From Numida meleagris (Eukaryota; Chordata; Aves; Galliformes; Numididae): a stretch of 64,000 nt of DNA. The position numbers were made by a program, and so were the translations under genes. Below, piece by piece: positions 1 through 9,240 of the stretch; the stretch's first letter is position 1, and every line of letters starts with the position of its first letter. The notes under the pieces are model-generated. The model was not told the DNA's origin, ran no database searches, and saw only the letters and a list, made by a program, of their open reading frames with translations. The stretch spans positions 39,979,532-40,043,531 of the forward strand of contig NC_034410.1 of NCBI RefSeq assembly GCF_002078875.1, written 5' to 3'.

Positions 1-580
1 TAAGATAGCTGGTCTGGTCAGCAGAGATCAAGTATACAGATGAGGGACCCTGCAGGACTCTGGAAGCATCACTGCCCATCAAGCCTGCCCTGCTTCTCCT
101 ATGTGGTTTTAAGTAGCCACTCTAGAGGTGCAGAAAATCAAGCTGTGGGGAGGCAACACATAGTGGCCAGTCTCCGAAAGCCACTGGCACTCTGTTAGGA
201 AGGCAGCAGTCCAGATGATGTTTGGTAGAAGCACAGAAGTGACCACACTATGCATGGTAGGGCTCACCAGTGAAACAGTGTGCTCCCTGTGTAGGTAGGG
301 CAGAGTCACCACACCCCTAAGGAAGGCAGAAAATAGGTAATGAATGTCGGGAGGCTTTTGACAATGCCAATATTTTAACCAGACATTTCAGATCAGCAAC
401 ATCACTGTGACCAAACATCAGGTATTTAGAGCATTGGTTGCTTGCTTTTTTCCACTTTGACAAGCAGAACAGTTTTTCATCACATTATATATTGGCATCG
501 GCTCAGTGGTCCCCAAATAATGAAGAAGGTGTTGTGATAGTATGACAGGATCTTTCTGGGTAACAACTTACACCAGTCAG
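1..580. other. non-coding flank beyond the 3' end of the minus-strand gene
   Basis: I see no supportable gene, RNA or recognisable repeat here. The stretch lies past the likely polyadenylation site of the minus-strand gene. Short open frames are present on both strands but lack splice signals or recognisable protein content. Confidence 0.5.
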
Positions 581-599
581 GTCGGTTCAGCACAGCAAC

Positions 600-605
600 T
601 TTATT
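600..605 (-). terminator. candidate polyadenylation signal of the minus-strand gene
   Basis: The plus strand reads TTTATT, which is AATAAA on the minus strand. It lies about 550 bp past the stop codon at 1152 and is followed on the minus strand by a GT-containing stretch. This implies a 3' UTR of roughly 1151 down to about 580. Without transcript data it remains a candidate. Confidence 0.45.
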
Positions 606-1151
606 AGAGAAGTCTATTAAGGTGTTAATTCAATTGTTTAAACAACAAGTATAACACAGTAGTTACTTATCTGCAAAGGTGAATCATTATTCCACAGTAA
701 TGTTAATTACTTCTTTGGCTTACCTTCCAAGTGTAAAAGAGTCACTCAGTGCCAGGAAACCTTCCTTAGCAGGCATTCTGAGCTCAGGGCTCAGCACCTC
801 ACAGCCCAGAACCCTAAGGCAGGAGCACTCCAAGGGGCTCAGTGTATCAGCCTGCTCATACCCAGTGCCTGCTGTCTTCACCCAAGTGCTTTACAACATT
901 TCATTTGCAGTTTTACATCTTCTAAAACCATATCTTACGCAAAAGTGAAGACAGTTTTCACTACATACATCACAATACCAACTATGCATTGACTATAGTT
1001 ACAACATGGTCAAACCTCGGGCAGCTCTACAGCCACAGGATGTCTTGTCTCTCCACATTAGGTCTGCTGGAGAAAAAGAAATTTAAGCAGCTCAATGAGA
1101 CACAAGCTGTCTTACAGTGCAGCTAAGGGAGGGATGCCAAGCAGTTTAAAA

Positions 1152-1369
1152 TCAACCTTTCTTGTTGAGACTCTGACATTTGCCAATGGATACGATCATA
1201 TTCACAAGGCTTTTCAGCTTGCATAAAGTGAAACGTGATGAAGGGCTAGGACATCCAAGCCTTAGAGCTGGAAGTTGTTCCAAATCCTCTAGATTTAACC
1301 CATTCCTTTGTAGAGCTTTGAACAAAAGACCTTGGTCATGAAGAACCACTTTCCTCATCAGCTGTGGCA
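1152..1369 (-). CDS. last coding exon of an unidentified spliced gene
   Basis: On the minus strand a run of T followed by CAG (1370-1372) forms a strong splice acceptor. The exon then stays open for 218 nt and ends in TGA. The encoded C-terminus begins VPQLMRKVVLHDQG and ends CQSLNKKG. It is rich in Leu, Lys and Ser and looks helical, without an obvious zinc finger, membrane segment or catalytic motif. The two bases after the acceptor complete the codon left open by the donor of the exon at 1759-1836, giving Val. I do not recognise the protein. The acceptor and phase fit make this much more likely than a chance frame. Confidence 0.62.
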
Positions 1370-1758
1370 CTGAAAAAAAAACCAAACTCTGGTCCTGTGA
1401 CTTTCTCTTTAATACACCTCTATTTGTCAATGCTTGACAAGTTCTTCATTAAGAAAAATCAAGATCGTATATACTTAAGAAGCAGTAATAATGATGGACA
1501 TGAAGCATTTGAACCAGGTGAAAACCATCACTTACCACTCTTGGACTAACCCTGACCATCATTTTCAACAATACCATCAACAGAAATCTCTACTGACAAT
1601 GCACAAAACATCCATTTGCCTGTATTATTCCCTCAAACACCACTGATGTTAAAATAAAATAACTTGTGTGCACAGATGGAAGAATAAGAAGGAGGGAAAT
1701 GGCCACAATTTAATTATGTCAAGATGGGATTCCTTAACCATCAATGCTTTACAGGTAC

Positions 1759-1836
1759 CTCCAACAACCTCTTCAGTTAGTGATAAGACAAAGCAAAAAG
1801 AAATGGCAGTAACTGAGCTTTTGGTTTTTCCGGAGC
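1759..1836 (-). CDS. internal coding exon (78 nt) of the same unidentified gene
   Basis: The minus strand shows a pyrimidine-rich acceptor, CTTCCTCTACAG, just before the exon and a GAG/GTACCT donor after it. Only one of the three frames is open across the exon. That frame needs two bases to complete a codon on entry and leaves one base on exit, exactly what the exons at 2137-2290 and 1152-1369 supply. The encoded segment includes SGKTKSSVTAI and LSLTEEVVG. SGKT resembles part of a P-loop, but no full GxxxxGK[ST] motif can be seen, so I do not call a nucleotide-binding site. Confidence 0.58.
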
Positions 1837-2136
1837 CTGTAGAGGAAGTTTCCTGAATGTGACCATGGGCAGAGAAAACAGAAGTACAAAAGGCATGTAT
1901 TTTAATGTGCCCATTTTTCATGTTTTGCACATTTAACAAACTCTTCAAGAAATACAAATGGTCTTTACCAAATCAGGCAGCTTGTAATAATTAAAACAAG
2001 GGAAATTAAAGCATATGAAGTCTAAACTGTCCAGTAGGCAGTAATAGTTGAATCAGTGCGCCATAAGATTCCTCCAGTGCTTGAAAGTGACATTTTTTGG
2101 TTGTGTAAGCGATACTTAAAAGATGCAAGTACTTAC

Positions 2137-2290
2137 TGAATTTCTCAAGAGTCGAGTTAAGCTTCTTTGCTAGATGCTCATTAACAGCCAAGAAAATCTG
2201 TATGAAGTTTAAAGCACAATGAACATACTCATGCAGAATTTCTTTATTTGACGCAAACTTCATTTCTTGCAAGGCTGTGTATTCCTTCAT
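2137..2290 (-). CDS. internal (or first coding) exon of the same unidentified gene
   Basis: The minus strand ends this exon at TTCA/GTAAGT, a near-consensus donor. The likely acceptor is ATAAG just before ATGAAG at 2290, with a modest pyrimidine tract. The 154-nt exon enters in phase 0 and exits with one base, matching the next exon. The product starts MKEYTALQEMKFASNKEIL and continues as a Leu/Lys/His-rich, probably alpha-helical segment. An in-frame TAA lies just upstream in unspliced DNA, so the ATG at 2288-2290 could be the start if earlier exons are non-coding. The three exons together give about 149 residues. Function unknown. Confidence 0.6.
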
Positions 2291-2299
2291 CTTATGAAG

Positions 2300-4235
2300 C
2301 AGCATTTATGAAGATTCTAGTATCTTTTTCACCAGAGCAGATCTTAAGATACAGAAGAGATCCTATCCCTCTGCCCTGACCAAAATACCAACCCCAGTGT
2401 CACATTACTGGAGCCTTACAGTCACCTTTTCTACCGTGCTTCACATTACACCTGCTTCAGAAGGCAACATACTACATGAAAAATGTTTGCTGACTCATCT
2501 CCCCACTCTGCTGGCAGATTCAAATCACACAACACAACATACCATTTACACAGCAGAAGCCAGTGATTCTGAAGTTAAAAGGCAGCATATGCCATAAATG
2601 GTGGCAGCTGCCTTTTCCCTTCCTTATGCGGTTTCCAGCTCTATTTACTGTACTTGATGAGCTAGTAACTCACTTGAGACTCTGCTTAATAGAAGGGAAT
2701 ATCCCATCTTCCCATCCCCCAAATAAATAAATAAATACAGAATGCTCCAGGCTTTCTCCATGACAGAACAGCCATGGAAAGCTTCACTGATGCCAAATGA
2801 CTGAAGGATACATGCAGTCAGAATCCGCTTCTGCAGCTAGGAGTGGGAATCTGCAGATTGGTCCCTGCTGAAACACAGGGCTTTGCCATCTCTCACGTTA
2901 AGAGGAAGCATAGCTTCTTACTCATCTCTGTACACTCAGTAAAGCTGCCCTCATGGAGAGTAAAGTCAGAGAAACCTAGCTCAGTCAGTAACAAGCAAGA
3001 CAAGCCTCTCAAGCACACAATTTCAGATACACTAAGGGTATTAAAAATCAATGTCACTCCCCAGAGCGCTCCCAAGATGTTCAAAACTGCAGCAGAAACA
3101 AGAATAACTCAGTGCATGAGGAAGTGCACCTATTTCCTCACTGCAACTGTACCTAGTTTTCTAGTTGCACCAGTGGCGCAAAGCGAACCCAGTGCTACTG
3201 CTGCAACAGACATGTACCCTTCAGCTCTCCAACAGCTCAGGAAAACAATAGCAAAAATCTTCCCAGATCACCTGAACTCTCAAACAAGGCTACAGTCAAT
3301 ACCCCCAGCCACAACACAGCCCCACCTGCATGAATTTTATTCACCAGGCAGAGCGTGGCAGAAAAAAACAGCAAGTCACCAAAGGTAAAGGGAAGAGAGG
3401 ACAGGAAGACTGAAGAATTCCTGGCGAGAGGAAAAGTATGTAGAAGTTACATACGCCCTCATGAGCAAGGTACTGAGAGACTGAAAAATCTGCAGCAGCA
3501 GAGTGCAAGGGGATTGCATTATTACTTATCTCTCTTACTAGAACAAGCCATTTGTTTTGGAAGGAAATTAGGTTTCTGGTAGCCTGCTTTCAGCAACATT
3601 TGAACAAGAACACTGCTGCTGACCGCAAGGGATCACTGGGATCCCTGTATCAGTGACCACCAGCACTATCTTTGGTGTTGTCTTGGCAGAGGACATTAAT
3701 ATGAATGGCATTTGAGGAGAGGCACTTTTGGAGTTGCTGCCATTCATGCAGCATTACTGCTACATGCACAGCACAGGATCATATTCTGTGCACAACTGCA
3801 CGTATGTTACTGCATAAGAGAACCATCATATTACTTAACAAAGCTCATTCACTTAAGCAAAAGCAAATTATATTTCTTAAATATCTTTTTTTTCTTCCCC
3901 TGGAATTTTCTTTCAAATATATTACTTTATTTGGAGATCTTTCCACCGATAGATTGCCACTGACTTACTTCACCCACGAATGCAGGACAGTGAACTTCTG
4001 GTAAAACGGGGAGACTTTCTCAACGTGGGAGTTAAAATTCTTCTTGTTTTAAAGTCTCATTCACATTCAGTGTAAAACTGAAAGAAACACACTAAGCCCC
4101 AAGCTTTTGGACCATTTTCCTAAGAGATTCACAACTTGTGATAAGTGGAGAAGCTCTTGGGAATACTGATCTTGCGGGAGAGAGCACAGCACTGCAAACA
4201 CTTCTTTTCGGACTTCGCAACCAGCTTCTACTTAC
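2300..4235. other. probable intron(s) of the minus-strand gene
   Basis: This stretch lies between the exon at 2137-2290 and the candidate 5' exon at 4236-4282. A short AAAT-type microsatellite occurs at about 2719-2737. A plus-strand frame at 2843-3388 has no recognisable domain and is treated as chance. Further small minus-strand exons could hide here; I could not find one whose phases fit convincingly. Confidence 0.4.
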
Positions 4236-4282
4236 AAGTCCAAGGCATTCCTCATTTCTTAACCTTGCAAATATTGGCATAT
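4236..4282 (-). CDS. tentative 5' coding exon of the minus-strand gene
   Basis: The minus strand contains a good donor (CTT/GTAAGT) and a possible CAG acceptor with a weak pyrimidine tract. In between, a 47-nt segment encodes MPIFARLRNEECLGL and ends in phase 0, as the acceptor at 2290 requires. It could join a start ATG followed by a GTAAAC donor in the CpG island (about 4946-4954). This is a phase-fitting guess; the weak acceptor is the main reason for doubt. Confidence 0.27.
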
Positions 4283-4679
4283 CTGGAGCTTAAGCGTGCC
4301 ACAGCTCAGCCAATTACTTTCCAAGCTCCTCCAGATGTCTCACTACTATATTAGCCATAGGTCTCTCATATTTCTAACTTCCATAACCATACAGACAACT
4401 TCAGTTTTCCATTACACAATGATCTTCCTGCTGATGCAGCGACACAGGCTGCTGATACATTTTTGAAGTGGGATTATCTCCTCCCTTCTCAGGACCACGG
4501 GGATCATCACAGCACATCATCGTACTGCCCTGCCTACCTTATTCCGGTGCCTGGAAAGAAAAAGAAGCGCCACTCTTCAAAGATAATTTATTTCAACAAA
4601 CATCCTGTAACGCAATGCTTTTACAGTAATCGTTGCAAGCACTACACCTTATTAAAACATGTGGATACATCTCAGCCGC

Positions 4680-5270
4680 ACTTAGAGGAAGGAGAGAGAT
4701 GCAGCAGGCGTTCCCTACCCATCCGCACGAAGCTGCTGCCCGCTGGGCTGCAGCCGGCCAGGCGGCCCACCCTGCCCCGGGGACCCCTACAAGCCAGGGG
4801 AAGGGGTTAAAGCCCCGATGGGGGCACAGAGCGAGCGAGGCGCTGCTCGGCCTCCCCCGGCAGGCGCCGCGCCCGAGCCCGCAGCCCCACTGGAGCGGTG
4901 GGGGGGAAAGAGGAGAGAGAGGGCGGCTCTGGCACCGCAGCGTTTACCCTCCATCTCGCCTTCGTGGTGGAGCCGCCGCCTCTGCTCGCGCGGACCGGAG
5001 ATGAGGGAAGGCACTACCGACTATAGCCGCTCCCCCGCCGAGCTGTCCTGTGCCGCCTTGCGATCGAGACCAAGCCTTCGCCCCGCACGCCCTCAGCCGC
5101 CCAGCCCTGCCCGTCAGACCTCGCCGCTCCCCCCGGGCCGCCTATTAATACTCTCCCCGCTGCAGGCCCGCCGCCAGCCACCGCCTCCTCCGGGTGGGGG
5201 CAAAATGGCGGCGGGGCAGCAGCCCAAGGGGTGGCCTTGGTGCCAGGCACCTGTTTCCCAGTTGGGAGTA
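4680..5270. promoter_or_regulatory. CpG island, probable promoter of the minus-strand gene and possibly bidirectional
   Basis: GC and CpG content jump sharply in about 600 bp, against AT-rich DNA on both sides. The island sits at the 5' side of the minus-strand exon chain at 1.1-4.3 kb, where a housekeeping-type promoter is expected. A YY1-type motif (AAATGGCGGC) at about 5203-5212 reads on the plus strand; such motifs usually lie just downstream of a start site on the transcribed strand, hinting at plus-strand initiation too. Long proline/arginine-rich frames in the island on both strands reflect base composition and are not called as genes. Confidence 0.8.
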
Positions 5271-5365
5271 GAGGCTGCCGGCATTATTACCTGAAACTGC
5301 CCTGGTGCTCACAGGGAGCTTCGCTATATTCATTTATTCTTTTTTAAATTAAATCTAGAGCTAGA

Positions 5366-5767
5366 TCATAGAATCATTGAGGTTGGAAAAGATCACGTAG
5401 TTCAACCATCAACCCATCCCCACCATGCCCACTGACCACGTCTCTCAGTGCCACATCTACATATTTCTTGAACACCTCCAGGGATGACGACTTCACCACC
5501 TCCCTGGGCAGCCTGTGCCAGTGCCTCACTTCTCTTTCTGAGAAGAAATATTTCCTAATATCCAACCTGAACCTCCCCTGGTGCAACTTGAAGCCATTCA
5601 TTCCCACCCCATCGCTGTTACATGGGAGAAGAGGCCGACCCTCACCTCACCACAGCCTCGTTTCAGTCAGCTGTAGAGAGCGATCAGGTCTCCCCTGAGC
5701 CTCCTCTTCTCCAGACTGAACAATCCCATCTCCCTCAGCCGCTTCCATAAGTCTTGCGCTCCAGACC
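5366..5767 (-). mobile_element. CR1 LINE 3' fragment (part 1, interrupted by an LTR)
   Basis: The plus strand begins with the reverse complement of a CR1 3' end (ATCATAGAATCATTGAGG) and runs through the typical ORF2 C-terminal region, for example the reverse complement of the CR1 segment encoding HRLPREVV. Older, 5'-truncated copy. It is cut at 5767 by the LTR at 5768-6275 and resumes at 6276. Confidence 0.88.
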
Positions 5768-6275
5768 TGTCAATGGCTTAGGGGCTGGTTCGTCCCGGTT
5801 CCGTGACTAGTGGGGTGGGAGATCCATGGACCGATGCTCTGGGAAAGGGAAAAGGGAAAAAGGGTAGGGAGATGGGCCTGAGAACAAAACGGCGGCAACG
5901 ATCTGAAGAAAAACAAACTAATTTACTAAATAAAATATCGCAATGCAAAATAACACACTATAATACAATATAATTACAATATAAGCTAGTAAATCCAATA
6001 AAATGAGAGTGTCCAAAATCAAGGCAGGCCTTACTCTAATACCAACAGTGAGACGGCTGGGGAGCGAGAATACTGCTGGGACGAGAGATGGGACGAGAAG
6101 AAGTAAGGTCTCGTGATATGCAAGTTTTTATCTTTCCCTCTGACCGGAAAACAGTAACAGGGTAGCAAAGTCCTCTGGGGAATATAGTAGATCTTCTCTT
6201 CTGAGAACCAGGTACATACACTACATGATGTTATGATGTGGAATACCAATAACCAAAAGTCATAAAACCCTCACA
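5768..6275. mobile_element. solo LTR of an avian endogenous retrovirus, copy 1
   Basis: A 508-bp element starting TGTC and ending CACA (degenerated from GACA) is flanked on both sides by AGACC, a 5-bp target-site duplication. It closely matches the elements at 42448-42806 (same orientation) and 33724-34201 (opposite). An AATAAA motif lies in the plus-strand reading. No gag, pol or env sequence adjoins it, so it is a solo LTR left by LTR-LTR recombination. Because the ends are inverted repeats, I leave the transcriptional orientation open. Confidence 0.85.
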
Positions 6276-6320
6276 AGACCTCAGACCCCTCACAGCTTAG
6301 TTGCCCCTCTGTTTTGGTGG
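6276..6320 (-). mobile_element. CR1 LINE fragment (part 2, after the LTR)
   Basis: After the duplicated AGACC the sequence continues with CTCACAGCTTAGTTGCCC, which resembles the CR1 stretch normally following the interrupted segment. The right end is uncertain, because similarity fades near 6320. Confidence 0.6.
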
Positions 6321-8689
6321 TTGGACCTTTCCACTCGAGGTAGAAAGGCTCTGCTGAAGTACCCACATCTAGCTCTACTTGAATCAACATGAGAAACACT
6401 TTGATTCAATGTTAGGAATCACAATGCAATTAAAACATTAAGATCAGGCTTAGGCCTTGGTGAGATGACTCTCCTGTGGCGGCTCACATCAGAGAGACTG
6501 CAGTAGTTTAAAGGAAGGAGTCGTTAACATCCATGAGCTCTCCTTCTTCCTGAAGGAAGGATATTGCTGCTGCTTGTGACCAAATTCTCAAAAATCTGGC
6601 CCCAAAAGAAGCAGTCTTCTGGCAGGTGAGCAGTGGTACAAACAGTCAGGCCCCGCCATGCTCCTGGCATTGCTGCCAAACCCACACAATTGTGCTAGTG
6701 TGCCTCGGCTTATCAGAGCCCTGGTGCAGCATCGCCAGCTGTCAAAGGCTACTTCCAGGCCTCTGAGTGAACTGTGGCTGACCTCATTATCCCAGTTTAT
6801 TCCAGGACACCAATACCATTCAATGCTACACACGTGCTCCTAATTCTAGTCCCTTTATTTCCTCATAACTGCTGCCTTAAGAAAAATATATATATATATA
6901 TATATTATTTTTGACAAAAGATGTTGGTGCTGTTGCTACAGCAAAGTCTGAAAATGTCCCAAAATTAACTACCGGAGCCCCCCCACAGCTCATTTTCCAT
7001 TAAAATTCAGGCCTGATTAAAGTTTGGCAAAGATTTTTGGAAGCTACTGAAATATTCAGGTGTGAATTAAACATTTATTCACATGTAGTATCCTCATTTT
7101 CCTTGTTTGTGAGGATACAAATTGTCTAGCTTCAACTGCAGCATGTACTAAGTCATTAATAACTTCAACCAGGTAATTTTGTAGTCCTACAGATATCCTT
7201 CACTGCAAGAGATAAGTATTCAGACTTCACTGTGATAGATAAAAATGGTAGATAACACTAAATTAAAAATTAGTAGTTGCCTGGGAACAAGTGTTCATGG
7301 CCTGATTGTATTCACTGTGGGAAAATGAAGAACAGCCCCAATCAAAACTATGCATTTCTTCTGCTTCAGAAGAGCTAATTTCCTCAAGCTGAGGAAAACG
7401 GTGAGGGAAACATTCAAGACAAAAAAAAAAAAAAAAGAGAGAGGACACTGAAAGAGGGGCTGGGCTCTCTTAAAGTCTCTAACAAATGGCCAAAGTCTCT
7501 AACAGTGGCCAAATGGCCAGTATGATTCTTCTTCAATCACAGAAGGTAGTAACTTTCCCTTAAAATCTCGAAGGTGGCATTCAGAAATAAAATGGAAAAC
7601 AAAGAGAAATCATATAAATTACACTTTATATAAATTACAAGTTACTTAATCAAAAATTGATAATGGGATTTAATACACAGGGTGAATCTGTAGTTCTAAC
7701 AGCTAAAGACAAATGAAACATTTTAAGCATGTTAGAAATAAGAGAGAACCCAATGTGATATAGGCCCATCAGTAAATGTAGTTCATAAGTGGTTTCATGC
7801 TGATTCGGGAATTGTAAATATGTTTAGTAAGTACCTCACTACTACAACAGAAACAAGTAGCCAGTCTCATAGGGACTATGAGGAACTGCTCTAGCCTCTT
7901 CCTCAAGATAGGAACCATGACCATTCCCTTACCACCAGCCTTGGATAGCTTTTGGTTCCCCTTCCAGGACAGGCACTTGTGCTCTTTCATCTGCCAGTGT
8001 TTTAATAGACTTTGGAATACTTTTGAAATTGCAAATGGGTGCTTATGACCTGTAGTCAGAAAAGGACAAATGCGTTGACAGCAAAATATAGACCAACATC
8101 AATAGTTGATATGAATAACAGATTTAATTCAAAAAGATCTCCAAGAAAGGAACAGAAATAATTCCAGTCTTTTTTATGAAGACTGGGTCTCATCAAAGTT
8201 CTCTAAATTTATTCTTTGGTGAGACTGCTCATTTGGCTAAGTGCATATTGATGTTTTTAGACTTTAATGATAGTCTGAAAGAAAAATGTAGTACCCCACG
8301 ATATCATTAAAGCACATGCTAAATTGACTAAGATTTGTCTAAATGACTGATTACAAAATGTAGCTGACAGTATGGAACCTTCATCAAACAGCTCTCTTTC
8401 TGTGAAAAGGCGATCACATCAGAAAATGGCTCAAAGATGCCAGAAATGGCAAGGGTAAAAGATGGCAAACTGGGTCTTATCCAACAAAATACATTTACGC
8501 TAAGTAAATCCCTATGATGAGTGTGAAGGATTGTAGGTGCTGTGTACTGAAGGGAGACTACACTTACTGAAAATGATTTAGGGGTTGTAGTCACCAATTC
8601 GTTGTAAATCCTCACTGACAGTGTAACAAGAAGAATTAATCTGCATCCAGGGAGTGGGAAGTAGGGAGATAGTTTAATCTCTGGATATA
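6321..8689. other. AT-rich non-coding stretch
   Basis: No supportable gene. It contains a (TA)n microsatellite at 6886-6906, a poly-A run at about 7422-7436, and a small imperfect tandem duplication at 7472-7518 (units carrying AAAGTCTCTAACA and GTGGCC/ATGGCC). Confidence 0.5.
6886..6906. repeat. (TA)n microsatellite
   Basis: An uninterrupted run of alternating T and A, about 10 units. Confidence 0.95.
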
Positions 8690-9240
8690 TCACTGATGAG
8701 ACCAATCTTGTATACTGTGTTCTTGTCCATGTTTTGAAAAATTACTGAAAAATTGGTGAGGGGGCAGATTAAGAGCTGAAAATGTGATCCAAGAATTGAA
8801 GAAAAATGCTGCTAAGTGAGACTTAAACAGCTCAATCTGTTTATCCTATCAAAAAGATTGACTTGATTACAGTGTGTAAGTACCTCTATGGAGAAAAAAT
8901 ATGAAATTCTGAAGAGCTCTTTAATCTACCAGAGAATAGCATAACGAGAAGCTGTGATAGAAGCTGAAGTCAGACAAATTCAAATGAAGCACTCTATTTC
9001 TCTTCTTAAATTGACAGTATGTCACTGGAACAAGCTCATGGGGGCAATAAGAAATTTTTAATGTTTTTGTATCTTCCAACCAGGAAAATTACCTTTCTGA
9101 AAGGCAGGTTTTAGCCAAGTGCAGGTTACTGCCCTCAGTGCTCGTACATGTATGAAATTTAATGACATAGGAGAAAGAGATCAGACTATATGACTAAGAG
9201 GTTCTTTGCAGTCATACTTCATTATTTCTTCTTATACTAA
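8690..9240 (+). mobile_element. ancient, highly diverged CR1-like LINE relic
   Basis: The plus strand has scattered CR1-like landmarks in the right order: GATGAGACC..TACTGTGTTC near 8695-8725 (CR1: gagacc..gagtactgtgt), a region resembling the late ORF2, and GACTAAGAGGTTCTTTGCAG near 9191-9212 (CR1: gacctaagaggtcccttcc). Frames are heavily broken. It is much older than the other CR1 copies here. The limits are approximate. Confidence 0.55.

Noticed and set aside
1759..1836. SGKT as a P-loop in the minus-strand gene
   Set aside because: The full Walker A pattern is not present across the splice junction, so no nucleotide-binding claim is made.
2843..3388. 181-codon plus-strand open frame
   Set aside because: It lies in a probable intron of the minus-strand gene, has a low-complexity composition and matches nothing I recognise.
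4818..5294. Long Pro/Arg/Ala-rich open frames in the CpG island, both strands
   Set aside because: GC-rich DNA is poor in stop codons. The products are compositionally biased and show no domain.
6031..6249. Short coding-like frames recurring in the LTR copies
   Set aside because: They recur because the LTRs are homologous, differ in length between copies and show no protein features.
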